Origin: Verrucomicrobiales bacterium
GTDB taxonomy: Bacteria > Verrucomicrobiota > Verrucomicrobiia > Verrucomicrobiales > SLCJ01
Direction of reading: 5' to 3'
Length of the DNA: 64,000 bases
Assembly: GCA_024636835.1 (NCBI GenBank)
Contig: JAGXGH010000052.1
Span: forward strand, 34,270-98,269
A program made the position numbers and the translations under genes. Of the stretch, positions 27,959-36,651 are shown one piece after another; within the stretch, counting starts at the first letter, position 1, and each line of letters opens with the position of its first letter. Under the pieces are notes generated by a model that worked only from the letters and a program-made list of their open reading frames with translations, was not told the origin of the DNA and searched no databases.

Positions 27959-28885
27959 ATGAAAATTTTCTCTACACTCTCACTGGCCGTCTCCTTATCG
28001 GTGACGTCGGCATGTCTGGCTGCGCACACTTCGCAGGAAGCTCTGGAAGCACTCGAGCGCCGTTATGGTGCTGAGAAGTTTACAGATATTGTTTCGATTA
28101 CCGGAACTGACGGTGTGCCTTCGCCGAGCGAGTGGTGGATCGTTGTTCGCGACCCAAGAATGCCGAGCACGCTTCATACGTATTGGTCTGGCGATCGCCG
28201 GGTTACCGATGAAGGAGAGAATCGCGACTATTACCCGCGTCGCATGCCGGATGGATTTGTCAATCGGGGCAAGCTTCAGATCGATAGCACGCAAGCGTTT
28301 GTCGTTGTTGAGCAAGAGGCCGCAAAGATGCAGATAGGATTTAACGAGGTGTCTTACGAACTCAAGGCCATCACACTCACTGATGAACCTGTGTGGAATC
28401 TTACGTTGATCGATGCACGCGGGTATTTTGTGGGCATTGTCAGTGTGTCAGGCCGCACAGGAAATGTTTTGCGCAAGGTCTGGATGACACCAGGTACCAG
28501 CCGGGGTGGATTCCAAATGGGAGTCAGCGATTCCATCGCACCTGGCGAAGTTACGACTCGGATTCCCGATGTCCCGTCCGAGGGAGCAACGCAACTCCCT
28601 CTAAATCCTACGGAAAGGTTGATTCCCACCGAGCCAAGCCGCGAGGGAGATATTCAAGATATCGTGCCTGTGCCACTTCCAGAGGAAGTCTCCACAACGC
28701 TTCCTCCGCTTCCTGAAGTCGCACAACCGATTCGACCAGAAGAGGTGCAAGAACCAACGCGCCAAACTCCAGACGTGCAGCCACAACCTATCACCCCGGA
28801 GCCCGAGCCTCAGCGACCAAGCACGAATGACGATCTCTACGAAGAGATTACGCCAGAAAATGATGGCTCAGTTCCTGGGCCGTAA
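27959..28885 (+). CDS. Exported protein with Pro-rich tail
   Basis: A 308-residue protein with a signal peptide (MKIFSTLSLAVSLSVTSACLAA). The N-terminal half (about residues 22-190) resembles a small alpha/beta domain with VWNLTLIDARGYFVGIVSVSGRTGNVLRKVWM, which looks like a PepSY-type repeat, although I would not assign it firmly. The second half is Pro/Glu/Thr-rich and probably extended. The ATG at 27959 is used because it starts the signal peptide. Convergent with the next gene, with 7 bp between stops. Confidence 0.7.
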   Translation: MKIFSTLSLAVSLSVTSACLAAHTSQEALEALERRYGAEKFTDIVSITGTDGVPSPSEWWIVVRDPRMPSTLHTYWSGDRRVTDEGENRDYYPRRMPDGFVNRGKLQIDSTQAFVVVEQEAAKMQIGFNEVSYELKAITLTDEPVWNLTLIDARGYFVGIVSVSGRTGNVLRKVWMTPGTSRGGFQMGVSDSIAPGEVTTRIPDVPSEGATQLPLNPTERLIPTEPSREGDIQDIVPVPLPEEVSTTLPPLPEVAQPIRPEEVQEPTRQTPDVQPQPITPEPEPQRPSTNDDLYEEITPENDGSVPGP

Positions 28886-28892
28886 ACTGAGT

Positions 28893-31800
28893 TCAGGGAT
28901 TGTTTTTGGCTAGATCAGCTAACCAGCTATTCACATCGGAAAAATACTCGGGGATTGGAAGAACTTCTGAGATGTTGGTCAGAGCATTGGATCGTTCATC
29001 GGGTGATAAGTTATTGATCGCCGCCACGGCACGCATGCGCAGTGTGTGGTTGAGTGGTAATGCGTTACGCTCGATGCTGAAATCACTCGGATGAGCGCAT
29101 ACGAGGGCGATCCACATTTTAGCGGTCGTTTCAGGATTACTCTCACTCCATAGTGCGGCTATCTCGCGGGCGGTGTGGTAGCGGAGTTGATTGATTCTTT
29201 GGGCATCAAGATTGGCGCTTCCTCTGGCGCTATTGGCTTGCTCACCATCTGGGATGTCCGGTGAATGTGTGGCTAGTGTTTTGATCTGTCCCTTCAATTC
29301 GCGCAGGTCATACGCAAGACAGGTGAGAAAAAGATCATCCATCATCCCATCGGCGCGGTTCAGACGCCGTTGAACCAACTGGCGGATACGTTGTTTTTTC
29401 TCCGTCTGGTCTAGGCAAATCCGATCGATAGCTGCGACTGCCGCATTGAAAACTTTATAACTCGACGGATCGATATCGGAAATTATGTCAATATTAGCCC
29501 TCGCCTGTGGAAGATAGCTTAAGGCTGTGATGGCATCGCTCAGTGTGCTCGAATAGGAATCTTTTTGAGGGTCGTCGATTTCATCCAAAAGTAAGGCTGC
29601 GAGATCAACGCTGAACTTATCGGTGTTGGAATAGGTCGAGAGAACGTCCATCGCCGCGATGCGGAGGTAGATATCGTTGTTTCGGTTTGCTAGAAATGTC
29701 ATCAAATTAGGGATGTCTGCGACAAAGCGCTCAGGGGCGTGCTGTTGATGTAGTGTGGCGAAGGGGATGAGAAAAGTCGCGTAATCGGACTCGTTGGTGT
29801 TTCTGGCTAGCGCGATGGCTTGCTCAGGTGCGCCTGCGCAGAGTGTTTCAAGGATTTGCTTTTTCTGCTCCAATTGGGGAGCGGAGTGAAATTGATCGAC
29901 GAGAATCCCCGCCCATGCGGTTGGATCAACTCGTTGAAGCTGGGCGAGTTCCCAGAGTGTGTTATCGCGGTCGCTGCGGACGGCTCGTTCTAGTGCTGTT
30001 GCATTATTGGCGATCTTGAGCTTCTTGATCGCGGTCTCAATGGGTTCGCGAATGGACCAATCGGGATCAAATTCAGGATTTGGTGGTTGGGCAATAAGTG
30101 AATCGTGGATTCGTTCGAGTTCTGGCAACAGCACGCTGAGACCTTCGCTCTCTGCTATGGAAATGAGTCTTTCAACCAAAATCGCCGGTAGCGGATTCTC
30201 TTGATGGGTTTCAAGTAGTGCAGCGATTTTACTCGCGAGTTGTTCTCGATGATCTTGATTGAGGTTTCGTTCAAGCCGTTCAGCAAGTGGTGTAATCAAT
30301 GAGTGATGATCGATTTTCTCCGTCTTTTTGAATTTGCGATGAGACGGATATCCCTCGGTCAGTAGGTGGCCGATGAGGTTGATACAAACCTGCTTGCTGT
30401 AGTGGCTATCCCATCGATGTGAAATTGATTTGATCGCCCAGACTGTGCCGTCGACTTTGAACGTCAATTTCCGCTCATTCGAGAGAAAATCACAACTCGC
30501 ACGTCCATCCGCAGTTGAAAAGGATAATTGAAAGCCTGAGGAAATGTCCTCATCCGGACTATACGAGCGGATGCGGTTCAGCCAAAAGATGGTGTCAGCG
30601 AGAAAGCGGGCGTCTGTGCTGTCTATGTGCTCGATTAGCACTTGATGGGCTGGACGATCGGCCCATGCGTTATTTCCAACCACTCCGAGAGTGTTGGAAT
30701 TTTGGGAAATCATCATTGGCGATTCCACTCCAAAGTTTATCGCTATCAGTGCACTGCTGTAGCTGTAGCAACCGGAAGACCCCCAGTCGTAAAGTAGCCA
30801 TCCCGACTCGGGTGGTTTAATGTCGTTTCGGTCGTCGATCGCTAGCCGAAAGATAGCCCGGTGAAGGTCGGTGCGGTTGATTTCAGCAAAGGCGAGAGCG
30901 GCGTCTTTTGGCGTCATTTCCCAGAACCCTTTTGGAAGGGCAGTATCCGGGGCGTCGGGTGATCCCCGCCAATCATCCTCGCTTCGCTTGCCTTGAAAAA
31001 ATGAAGCCAGAGTCTCAATGTCCGCTTCCCGGAGCGAGTGAAATTCATAGGGTGGGGGAGGCGGTGCATGAGGATCGAGGGGTTTACGGATGAATGGATC
31101 GCTTTGGTCATAGGTGACGGGGTAATCCAGGCCTCCTGCCTTCGCGATATCTTTCAGGGACTCGCCTTCATTGAGCACTCGTATGTGAGGGCTCTCCGTA
31201 TCGGTTGAATACGATTTTGTTTCATTGGACCAACGGAAGATCACTTGGTGACTGTCTTGCGGGCTTACTCCCAGAGCTGGGCCGAATGCGATCTCCGCGA
31301 TCCCGTCCTTGTTGTCGTCAAAGCAGGTGTATCCCCACTCGCTCTGTTTATCCGCTGCATCGGAATGCCAGTTATAAATGACACGTAGAAGAACCTTGGA
31401 ATTCCGCTCCAAGGTTTTCAATTCGAAGACGCTGATCAACGTGTCTTTGGCACCATCCACACCATGGTTATTTGCGTCGGCTCGTTCGATGATGTTGTCG
31501 CCATTGAAGTCGTAAAAGTAGTCGTTTTTGGAGTAATTATCGCCACCGAAAATGCGCACTTCATCTCCGTTCTGATCGAAGACCATGATGACACTGTCCT
31601 TGACGGGGATAAGATTTGGCGTGGTTTCCGCCTTTCCTGCGATCTCGGAGGGGCTGAGGAAGAGTTCTTCAAGTCGCTTTGTTATATATCCGCCCCTGTA
31701 AGAGTTACTGCCGTGATCAAAGATTCTGTTCAGCGCCAATAGGTAGAGTGGCTTTTCGTTGTTGCTTTGCGGGCAGGGAAAGAGTCGATATGACTGAAGA

Positions 31801-31946
31801 TTAGACACATTAGAGAGGCCCTTGAGACGTTTGACTTCGTTCGCCTGTTGCACTGGATCGAGTAGTTTCTCCATGTCCGCCTTTTTCAGTCCTCCAAGGG
31901 CGGATGAGGCAAGGAATGGTAAAATGAGCAAGCGCGCAAATCTCAT
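28893..31946 (-). CDS. Large exported protein with helical repeats, unknown function
   Basis: A 1017-residue protein with a signal peptide (MRFARLLILPFLASSALGG). Residues 100-260 carry Asp-rich loops such as DFNGDNIIERAD and DDNKDGIAE that look like calcium-binding loops of EF-hand/dockerin style. An SGCYSYSSALIAINFGVE segment follows near residue 400. From about 560 to the end it consists of helical repeats (for example ALARNTNESDYATFLIPF, YLRIAAMDVLSTYS) similar to HEAT repeats. I recognise no enzyme domain. It stands between a Pro-rich exported protein and the rtcR locus. Confidence 0.75.
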   Translation of the reverse strand: MRFARLLILPFLASSALGGLKKADMEKLLDPVQQANEVKRLKGLSNVSNLQSYRLFPCPQSNNEKPLYLLALNRIFDHGSNSYRGGYITKRLEELFLSPSEIAGKAETTPNLIPVKDSVIMVFDQNGDEVRIFGGDNYSKNDYFYDFNGDNIIERADANNHGVDGAKDTLISVFELKTLERNSKVLLRVIYNWHSDAADKQSEWGYTCFDDNKDGIAEIAFGPALGVSPQDSHQVIFRWSNETKSYSTDTESPHIRVLNEGESLKDIAKAGGLDYPVTYDQSDPFIRKPLDPHAPPPPPYEFHSLREADIETLASFFQGKRSEDDWRGSPDAPDTALPKGFWEMTPKDAALAFAEINRTDLHRAIFRLAIDDRNDIKPPESGWLLYDWGSSGCYSYSSALIAINFGVESPMMISQNSNTLGVVGNNAWADRPAHQVLIEHIDSTDARFLADTIFWLNRIRSYSPDEDISSGFQLSFSTADGRASCDFLSNERKLTFKVDGTVWAIKSISHRWDSHYSKQVCINLIGHLLTEGYPSHRKFKKTEKIDHHSLITPLAERLERNLNQDHREQLASKIAALLETHQENPLPAILVERLISIAESEGLSVLLPELERIHDSLIAQPPNPEFDPDWSIREPIETAIKKLKIANNATALERAVRSDRDNTLWELAQLQRVDPTAWAGILVDQFHSAPQLEQKKQILETLCAGAPEQAIALARNTNESDYATFLIPFATLHQQHAPERFVADIPNLMTFLANRNNDIYLRIAAMDVLSTYSNTDKFSVDLAALLLDEIDDPQKDSYSSTLSDAITALSYLPQARANIDIISDIDPSSYKVFNAAVAAIDRICLDQTEKKQRIRQLVQRRLNRADGMMDDLFLTCLAYDLRELKGQIKTLATHSPDIPDGEQANSARGSANLDAQRINQLRYHTAREIAALWSESNPETTAKMWIALVCAHPSDFSIERNALPLNHTLRMRAVAAINNLSPDERSNALTNISEVLPIPEYFSDVNSWLADLAKNNP

Positions 31947-32417
31947 GATAATAAGACTAACGAGAGCGGTGGATTGTTGAAATATTTATATTTTGTTTTG
32001 GTCGACTGGGAGGGACGTGCTTCGCGCGTCCGTGATCGCGTATAAGCCTAAATTCAGAGATGAGAACCACAGCCGTAGCGCAGCGGAGACAGACGAAGTC
32101 AAATGACACGGAAAGCACGGATTTAGAGGCACTTATGAAATTCATCCCGATCACCCAGAGGGTTAGTCGCCTAGTCAATGTAACTCACTGATTATCCGTG
32201 TATATCCGTGAAATTTGACTTCGTCTGTCTCCGCTCTGCTCCGGCTGTGGTTCCTATTTTCCTTTTTAGGATAAGGGCTGCGCCCCACGCGATGGGTCGC
32301 GTAAAACGGCTTCGCAGCATGCGATAGGGGTGATGGTTTTCCGGTCGTGAATGTCGTGCGACGCTGAATGCAGATCACGGACGGTGTGAAAACCGTCCCT
32401 CCCTATTGGCAGTATTT
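31947..32417. other. Gene-free interval between the large exported gene and rtcR
   Basis: No gene. Most of it is a nested palindromic element (32007-32405). Confidence 0.7.
32007..32405. repeat. Nested palindromic element
   Basis: Inner arms 32064-32104 and 32213-32253 are reverse complements over about 40 bp with few mismatches (AACCACAGCC, GGAGACAGACGAAGTCAAAT). Outer arms carry TGGGAGGGACG and CGTCCGTGAT at 32007-32036, and their complement at 32373-32405. The hairpin ATAAGGGCTGCGCCCCACGCG also lies inside. Parts of it recur alone at 43421, 54631, 62532, 62581 and 63566. Confidence 0.75.
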
Positions 32418-34025
32418 TTAAAGAGCAGCGAACGTTAGCTCGAACTTCGCCAGATATTTCTTCAGCCTGTCCGCGTCGTTCGGGTTCTTCTTTTTCTTCC
32501 GCGATGCGGCGAAGAGTGATCGTCCGGCATCGCTGAGGGATTTGGATTTTCGGCTGACGGAGATGACGTGTGCCAATTGCACGCGGTCGAAGGGATCAAT
32601 CTCATTTAGCGCTTCATCAGAGAATACAGAGCTGAGGTCTGTGGTGGTTTCGGATTCTGATTGGTTTCGCTGCCACGAGCGCTGTAGCCGTAAGATCTCC
32701 AGATCCACGTCCTGTTCTCGAATCCTCCCACGCTCGGCGAGGGTCGCCATGCGGGTGATGGCGGCATTGAGATCGCGGAAGTTTCCTCGCCACGGAGAGT
32801 CTGCCGCTTCGGCGAAACGGAGGAACTTTTGCTCAGCCTCAGTGTTGAAACTAGCGACTCTTCCCTCGCTTTCGGAATACCGTTTCAGCTCGTAATTGAT
32901 GTTGGGAGCGATGTCTTCTCTCCGCTCGGCAAGCCCCGGAATGTCGAATGTCCAGAGATTGATCCTGGCGAGCAAATCTTCGCGGAAGCTGCCACTGCTG
33001 ACGTCGCTACGCAGGTCGCGGTTGGTGCCGGTGATGAGTTGGAATTTGCTCTTCACTGGAGTGTCTGACCCGACGGGAAGGAATGTTCCTTCTTCGAGTG
33101 CGCGAAGCAGCATGGCTTGCTCGTCGGATCCAAGCTCGCCGATTTCATCGAGAAAAAGCATGCCGTTGTGTGCCTGGCGAAGAACGCCGGGGCGGTCGGC
33201 TTGCGCGCCGGTAAACGCGCCTTTGCGATGACCGAACAGCGTGCTCATTGCGGTGTCGCCTCGAAGAGTTGCGCAGTTGATCTCGACAAACTCGCCTTGT
33301 AAATCGGAGCGCTGTTGGCGGAGTTCATAGACACGGCGTGCTAGTTGGGATTTGCCCGCGCCGGTCGGTCCGGTGAGGTGAAGCGGTGCTTTTGAACGCA
33401 GAGCGACGACTTCGAGTTCGGCGATCAATCGGTTGAACTGTTCATTGCGGGTGGCAATGCCAGACCGCAGAAAGTCCTGCGCCTGTGCCTGCTCTTGAGT
33501 GAACCGGGTCGCCAAGCGATCGTAGCGTGAAAGATCGAGGTCGATGATCTCCGCTTTGCCGACTCCGGGTTGTTTCTTGGCAAGACGACCGAAGGGTGGG
33601 CTGGTTTGGATGAGCTTTCCCGGGAGGTAATGTGCCTCGGTGAGCAGGAACAAACAGATCTGCGCGACGTGTGTGCCGGTTGTCATGTGAGCGAGGTAGT
33701 CCTCACGTGTCTGGTCGAAATCGTAGTCCTGGCAGAAGTCGTGGAGCGCTTCGTAGACGTCCTGGAAATCCCAGGCGTCGCGAATCGATAACTTATGGAC
33801 GATGACTTCGGTCTCTGGTGAAACCAAGGTAATGTCCTCTTTCACGTGCTCGGCGAGCGTTTCAAAGTTGCCGTCGATGAGCAGATGGAAGCGATCGACT
33901 TTGAGGTCGTCCTGTTGGCAGAGCGAGAGGGTAGGTCGCCATTTCTGCCAACGGTTTGGCCCCCACTGGCTATCGAGATTGGTGCCGAGGAATCCGATGA
34001 CGACGGTTTTACGGGGGTGGGGCAA
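32418..34025 (-). CDS. rtcR: RNA-repair operon activator RtcR (sigma-54 dependent)
   Basis: A 535-residue enhancer-binding protein of the RtcR family. The N-terminal 180 residues (KTVVIGFLGTNLDSQWGPNRWQKWRP) are the RtcR CARF-type sensor, thought to bind RNA-derived ligands such as cyclic-phosphate ends. The central AAA+ domain has Walker A (TGPTGAGKSQ), the sigma-54 contact loop GAFTGA, and Walker B (GMLFLDEIGEL). The C-terminal 60 residues form the DNA-binding part. It is transcribed away from rsr; the target promoter is at 34265-34281. Confidence 0.95.
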   Translation of the reverse strand: MPHPRKTVVIGFLGTNLDSQWGPNRWQKWRPTLSLCQQDDLKVDRFHLLIDGNFETLAEHVKEDITLVSPETEVIVHKLSIRDAWDFQDVYEALHDFCQDYDFDQTREDYLAHMTTGTHVAQICLFLLTEAHYLPGKLIQTSPPFGRLAKKQPGVGKAEIIDLDLSRYDRLATRFTQEQAQAQDFLRSGIATRNEQFNRLIAELEVVALRSKAPLHLTGPTGAGKSQLARRVYELRQQRSDLQGEFVEINCATLRGDTAMSTLFGHRKGAFTGAQADRPGVLRQAHNGMLFLDEIGELGSDEQAMLLRALEEGTFLPVGSDTPVKSKFQLITGTNRDLRSDVSSGSFREDLLARINLWTFDIPGLAERREDIAPNINYELKRYSESEGRVASFNTEAEQKFLRFAEAADSPWRGNFRDLNAAITRMATLAERGRIREQDVDLEILRLQRSWQRNQSESETTTDLSSVFSDEALNEIDPFDRVQLAHVISVSRKSKSLSDAGRSLFAASRKKKKNPNDADRLKKYLAKFELTFAAL

Positions 34026-34126
34026 GGGGTTTTAGGTGCTTAGGTTTTAGGGAGTTGGTGGTAGGATGAGGATTTCCATGATGCGGAGTCAATCGTCGCC
34101 AATCTTTGACAAGATCGGCTACATTA

Positions 34127-34146
34127 AAAGATAAATCTTTATCTTT
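34127..34146. promoter_or_regulatory. Inverted repeat, possible RtcR upstream activator site
   Basis: A perfect 9-bp dyad, AAAGATAAA-TC-TTTATCTTT, in the AT-rich divergent region about 120 bp upstream of the sigma-54 promoter. Distance and symmetry suit an enhancer site; binding is inferred. Confidence 0.5.
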
Positions 34147-34264
34147 TTCGATAAAATAATGGTAATTTGGAAGATGGTAAAAGTGTGTGTTGAGTTGCTG
34201 GTAAAATCTTTAATCACCTGATAGTCAGTGTTTTGCGATGGTATTTGGATAGCGGTTTCTAAAA

Positions 34265-34281
34265 TTGGCACGGTGGCTGCA
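34265..34281 (+). promoter_or_regulatory. Sigma-54 promoter of rsr
   Basis: TTGGCACGGTGGCTGCA matches the -24/-12 consensus (TTGGCACG, four bases, then CTGCA for TTGCA), with GG and GC at the required spacing. It ends 32 bp before the rsr start codon. Together with rtcR next door it strongly suggests RtcR-dependent induction of the whole rsr-Y RNA-rtcBA unit. Confidence 0.85.
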
Positions 34282-34313
34282 CTAGGGATTGGCACACTTC
34301 AAAAACAATTCCT

Positions 34314-35915
34314 ATGGCAAACAAATCACTTTTCTCATCCTTCCGCGGTTTCTTGGCAGATGTGCCTCGAACCGATTCCGTGAACAACGCCGGTGGTGCG
34401 GCATACGGCCGCACCACCGAGGATGCGCTGGCTCAGTTGGCGCTGACCGGTTGCGGAAACTCGACCTACTACGTGGGTGCCGAACAACAACTCGATGAGG
34501 TGTTGGCGCTCGCCGCGAAGGTGGATGCGCGCTTCCTCGCTCAGTTGGCGGTTTACGCTCGACGCGAAGGCTTCATGAAGGACATGCCCGCATTGCTCTG
34601 CGCCATTTTGGCCACCCGTGATGTGGAAATCCTCGCTGAGGTTTTTCCACAAGTGATCGACAACGGTCGCATGGTGCGAAACTTCGTGCAGATCATCCGC
34701 TCGGGTGTCACTGGTCGGAAGTCGCTTGGCTCCGCGCCTCGTCGGCTGGTTCGTCAGTGGCTCACCGCGGCGAGTGATCAGCACTTGCTTAACGCCTCGG
34801 TTGGTCAGTCGCCTTCGTTGGCGGATGTCGTCAAGATGGTCCACCCTCGTCCGGTTTCGGCAGAGCGCGATGCGTTCTTCGCTTGGCTGATCGGTAAGGA
34901 CTATGACTTGGCTGCATTGCCATCAGTGATCCGCGAGTACGAGGCATGGAAGGAATCGCGTTCCGGCGAGGTTCCCGATGTGCCATTCCAAATGCTCACC
35001 GCGCTCGATCTCGGTCGCGATGAGTGGATGGAGATTGCTCGCAATGCGTCTTGGCAAATGACCCGGATGAACTTGAACACCTTTGCACGTCACGGTGTGT
35101 TCGAGGTCCGGGAAATGAAGGGCTTGATTGCAAAGCGTCTCGCCGATCCTGAGTTGATTCGTCGTGCTCGTGTTTTCCCTTACCAATTGCTCACCGCGTT
35201 CCATGCGGCGGACAAGAAGGTGCCGGGAGTTGTGCTCAACGCCTTGCAGGATGCGATGGAAGTCGCGGTCAGCAATGTGCCTAAGGTCGATGGTCGTGTA
35301 GCGATTTGCCCGGATGTTTCCGGCTCGATGCACTCGGCGGTCACCGGCTATAGGAAAGGTTCAACTTCGGCCGCTCGGTGCATTGATATCGCAGGTTTGA
35401 TTGCAGCAGCGATGCTGCGTCAGAACTCCGATGCCTTGGTCTTGCCTTTCGAGGCGAAGGTTCAAGAGGTTCGAATCAATCCTCGCGATTCCGTGATGAC
35501 CAATGCGAACAAGTTGGCAAGCCTCCCTTGTGGTGGAACCAACTGCAGCGCTCCCTTGAAATGGATCGCTGACAAGCACGAGCGCGTTGATCTGGTGGTG
35601 ATCGTTTCCGACAATGAGTCGTGGATTGATTCGCCGCACTACGGTCACTGGGGTGGAGGTGCAACCGAAACCCTCAAGCAATGGCAGCGTATCAAAGCGC
35701 AGTCGCCCAACGCGAAGTTGGTTTGCTTGGACATTCAGCCCAACACGCATACCCAGGCGAAAGATCGTCAGGACATCATCAATATCGGCGGATTCTCCGA
35801 CCAAGTCTTTAAGCTGATCTCGGCCTTTGCCGATGGTTCGCTGGATGGCGGAGGTCAGGTGGATCAAATCCGCAATGTCACTATTAACACGAAAGAGAAA
35901 CAACAAACCGCATGA
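34314..35915 (+). CDS. rsr: Ro60 homologue Rsr (TROVE domain protein)
   Basis: A 533-residue bacterial Ro protein. The TROVE HEAT-repeat ring fills about residues 10-310 (for example FLAQLAVYARREGFMKDMPALLCAIL, WQMTRMNLNTFARHGVF). A von Willebrand A domain follows, with an intact MIDAS (DVSGSMHS), GGTNCSAPL and SDNESW. In Deinococcus and Salmonella, Ro binds Y RNAs that tether it to polynucleotide phosphorylase for structured-RNA decay. Here four Y RNA-like genes follow at once, then rtcB and rtcA, and a sigma-54 promoter precedes it. Confidence 0.95.
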   Translation: MANKSLFSSFRGFLADVPRTDSVNNAGGAAYGRTTEDALAQLALTGCGNSTYYVGAEQQLDEVLALAAKVDARFLAQLAVYARREGFMKDMPALLCAILATRDVEILAEVFPQVIDNGRMVRNFVQIIRSGVTGRKSLGSAPRRLVRQWLTAASDQHLLNASVGQSPSLADVVKMVHPRPVSAERDAFFAWLIGKDYDLAALPSVIREYEAWKESRSGEVPDVPFQMLTALDLGRDEWMEIARNASWQMTRMNLNTFARHGVFEVREMKGLIAKRLADPELIRRARVFPYQLLTAFHAADKKVPGVVLNALQDAMEVAVSNVPKVDGRVAICPDVSGSMHSAVTGYRKGSTSAARCIDIAGLIAAAMLRQNSDALVLPFEAKVQEVRINPRDSVMTNANKLASLPCGGTNCSAPLKWIADKHERVDLVVIVSDNESWIDSPHYGHWGGGATETLKQWQRIKAQSPNAKLVCLDIQPNTHTQAKDRQDIINIGGFSDQVFKLISAFADGSLDGGGQVDQIRNVTINTKEKQQTA

Positions 35916-36100
35916 AATTTGATGGGCAGACACTTCGGTGGATGCCGCACGGACTACAACAATAGTAGAGGGACAAAGCCTCCCCGTGTCTTTAAAGCGC
36001 GGTTGACGGGTGGTGAAACCCCGCCTCTGAAAAAACGTCCTAGCCTTCCTTGCCACCGAGGGTTGCTCATTAAATTATGAAACTTTAACCCTTATAAACA
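35916..36100 (+). other. rsr-to-Y RNA spacer with small hairpins
   Basis: No open frame of interest. A three-way-junction-like set of helices is possible at 35933-35983: GACAC..GTGTC outside CTAC..GTAG and GAGG..CCTC. Whether this is a further small RNA or the 3' end of the rsr message cannot be told from one sequence. Confidence 0.4.
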
Positions 36101-36239
36101 GCCAAGTCGGAATGACGAATGCTGGTATGATTACACTTGTCGGTGGTTCAACTCCATCCTCTCGCGCGAGCGGGAGTAGCTCAGTCTGGTAGAGCAGTTA
36201 TCTACGGATCATGCCCCTCTTGTCGTCAGTCCTCTGGCA
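36101..36239 (+). ncRNA. Y RNA 1, permuted tRNA-like
   Basis: Read 5' to 3': stem strand TGACGA (36113-36118) in the motif GACGAATG, then GGTATGAT (36124-36131), T arm GGTGG-TTCAACT-CCATC (36142-36158), acceptor strand CTCTCGC, tetraloop GCGA (36166-36169), acceptor strand GCGGGAG, TA, D arm GCTC-AGTCTGGTA-GAGC (36179-36195), then ATCATGCC (36208-36215) and TCGTCA (36223-36228), which pair back with the two 5' strands. GCCA/TGGC closes the base. The 5' and 3' ends thus meet where a tRNA has its anticodon arm. GACGAATG fits the GNCGAA-type Ro-binding motif reported for bacterial Y RNAs. Boundaries are approximate. Confidence 0.88.
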
Positions 36240-36260
36240 CACAACTTTCACAAACACTTT

Positions 36261-36276
36261 CCCGTCGCGAGACGGG
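36261..36276 (+). other. GCGA-tetraloop hairpin between Y RNA 1 and 2
   Basis: CCCGTC-GCGA-GACGGG, a perfect 6-bp stem. No T-run follows, so it is more likely a processing or stability hairpin than a terminator. Confidence 0.6.
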
Positions 36277-36277
36277 T

Positions 36278-36509
36278 GCGGAACTGCGGCAAATGCCGCG
36301 ATGACTACATTGGTTTCATTGGTGGCCGGTTCGAACGCCAGTTTGCTCTAGCAAACTTTCACTTTGTCCAATCTCCGGAGGAGGAGATTGCAATATGCAT
36401 GGACGGAGAGGAACGCAGTCAATCCGGCTCTCCGCTTCGGCGGAGGTAGCTCAGTTGGTTAGAGCAATGAGTATTGTCATCGCAACACGGATTGTTGCCG
36501 CAGCGACGC
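36278..36509 (+). ncRNA. Y RNA 2, permuted tRNA-like with T-loop insertion
   Basis: Base stem CTGCGGCAA (36284-36292) pairs with TTGCCGCAG (36495-36503), and GCGATGAC (36298-36305) with GTCATCGC (36476-36483), all perfect. The acceptor is TCTCCGC-TTCG-GCGGAGG (36429-36446), capped by a UUCG tetraloop, followed by TA and the D arm GCTC..GAGC (36449-36465). The T arm is GCCGG-TTCG ... AAT-CCGGC (36325-36333 and 36421-36428), interrupted in its loop by 87 nt (36334-36420). Removing the insertion restores a canonical TTCGAAT loop. The 5' motif GGCAAATG corresponds to GACGAATG in Y RNA 1. Confidence 0.87.
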
Positions 36510-36514
36510 AGAAA

Positions 36515-36645
36515 TTTTCACCTCACAGCAAATGCTTCGATGATTACATCCATGCCGGTTCAATTCCGGCTCTCGTGAAAGCGGGATAGCTTAATGGTAA
36601 AGCAATCTCTGTCATCGCGTTAGATTGTTGCTGTGAATCAACTTG
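36515..36645 (+). ncRNA. Y RNA 3, permuted tRNA-like
   Basis: Base stem CACAGCAA (36524-36531) pairs with TTGCTGTG (36628-36635), and CGATGAT (36538-36544) with GTCATCG (36611-36617). The T arm is perfect: GCCGG-TTCAATT-CCGGC (36554-36570). The acceptor is TCTCGT-GAAA-GCGGGA (36571-36586), a 6-bp stem capped by a GNRA loop, followed by TA and D arm GCTT-AATGGTA-AAGC (36589-36603). No insertion in the T loop. The 5' motif is CAGCAAATG. Confidence 0.88.
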
Positions 36646-36651
36646 TTACTT

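Noticed and set aside
36261..36276. Hairpin as an intrinsic terminator after Y RNA 1
   Set aside because: No T-run follows, and three more RNAs plus rtcB lie downstream on the same strand.
36404..36434. Alternative hairpin CGGAGAG/CTCTCCG in Y RNA 2
   Set aside because: It competes with the acceptor stem and is not preserved in Y RNA 4, where the acceptor stem is.
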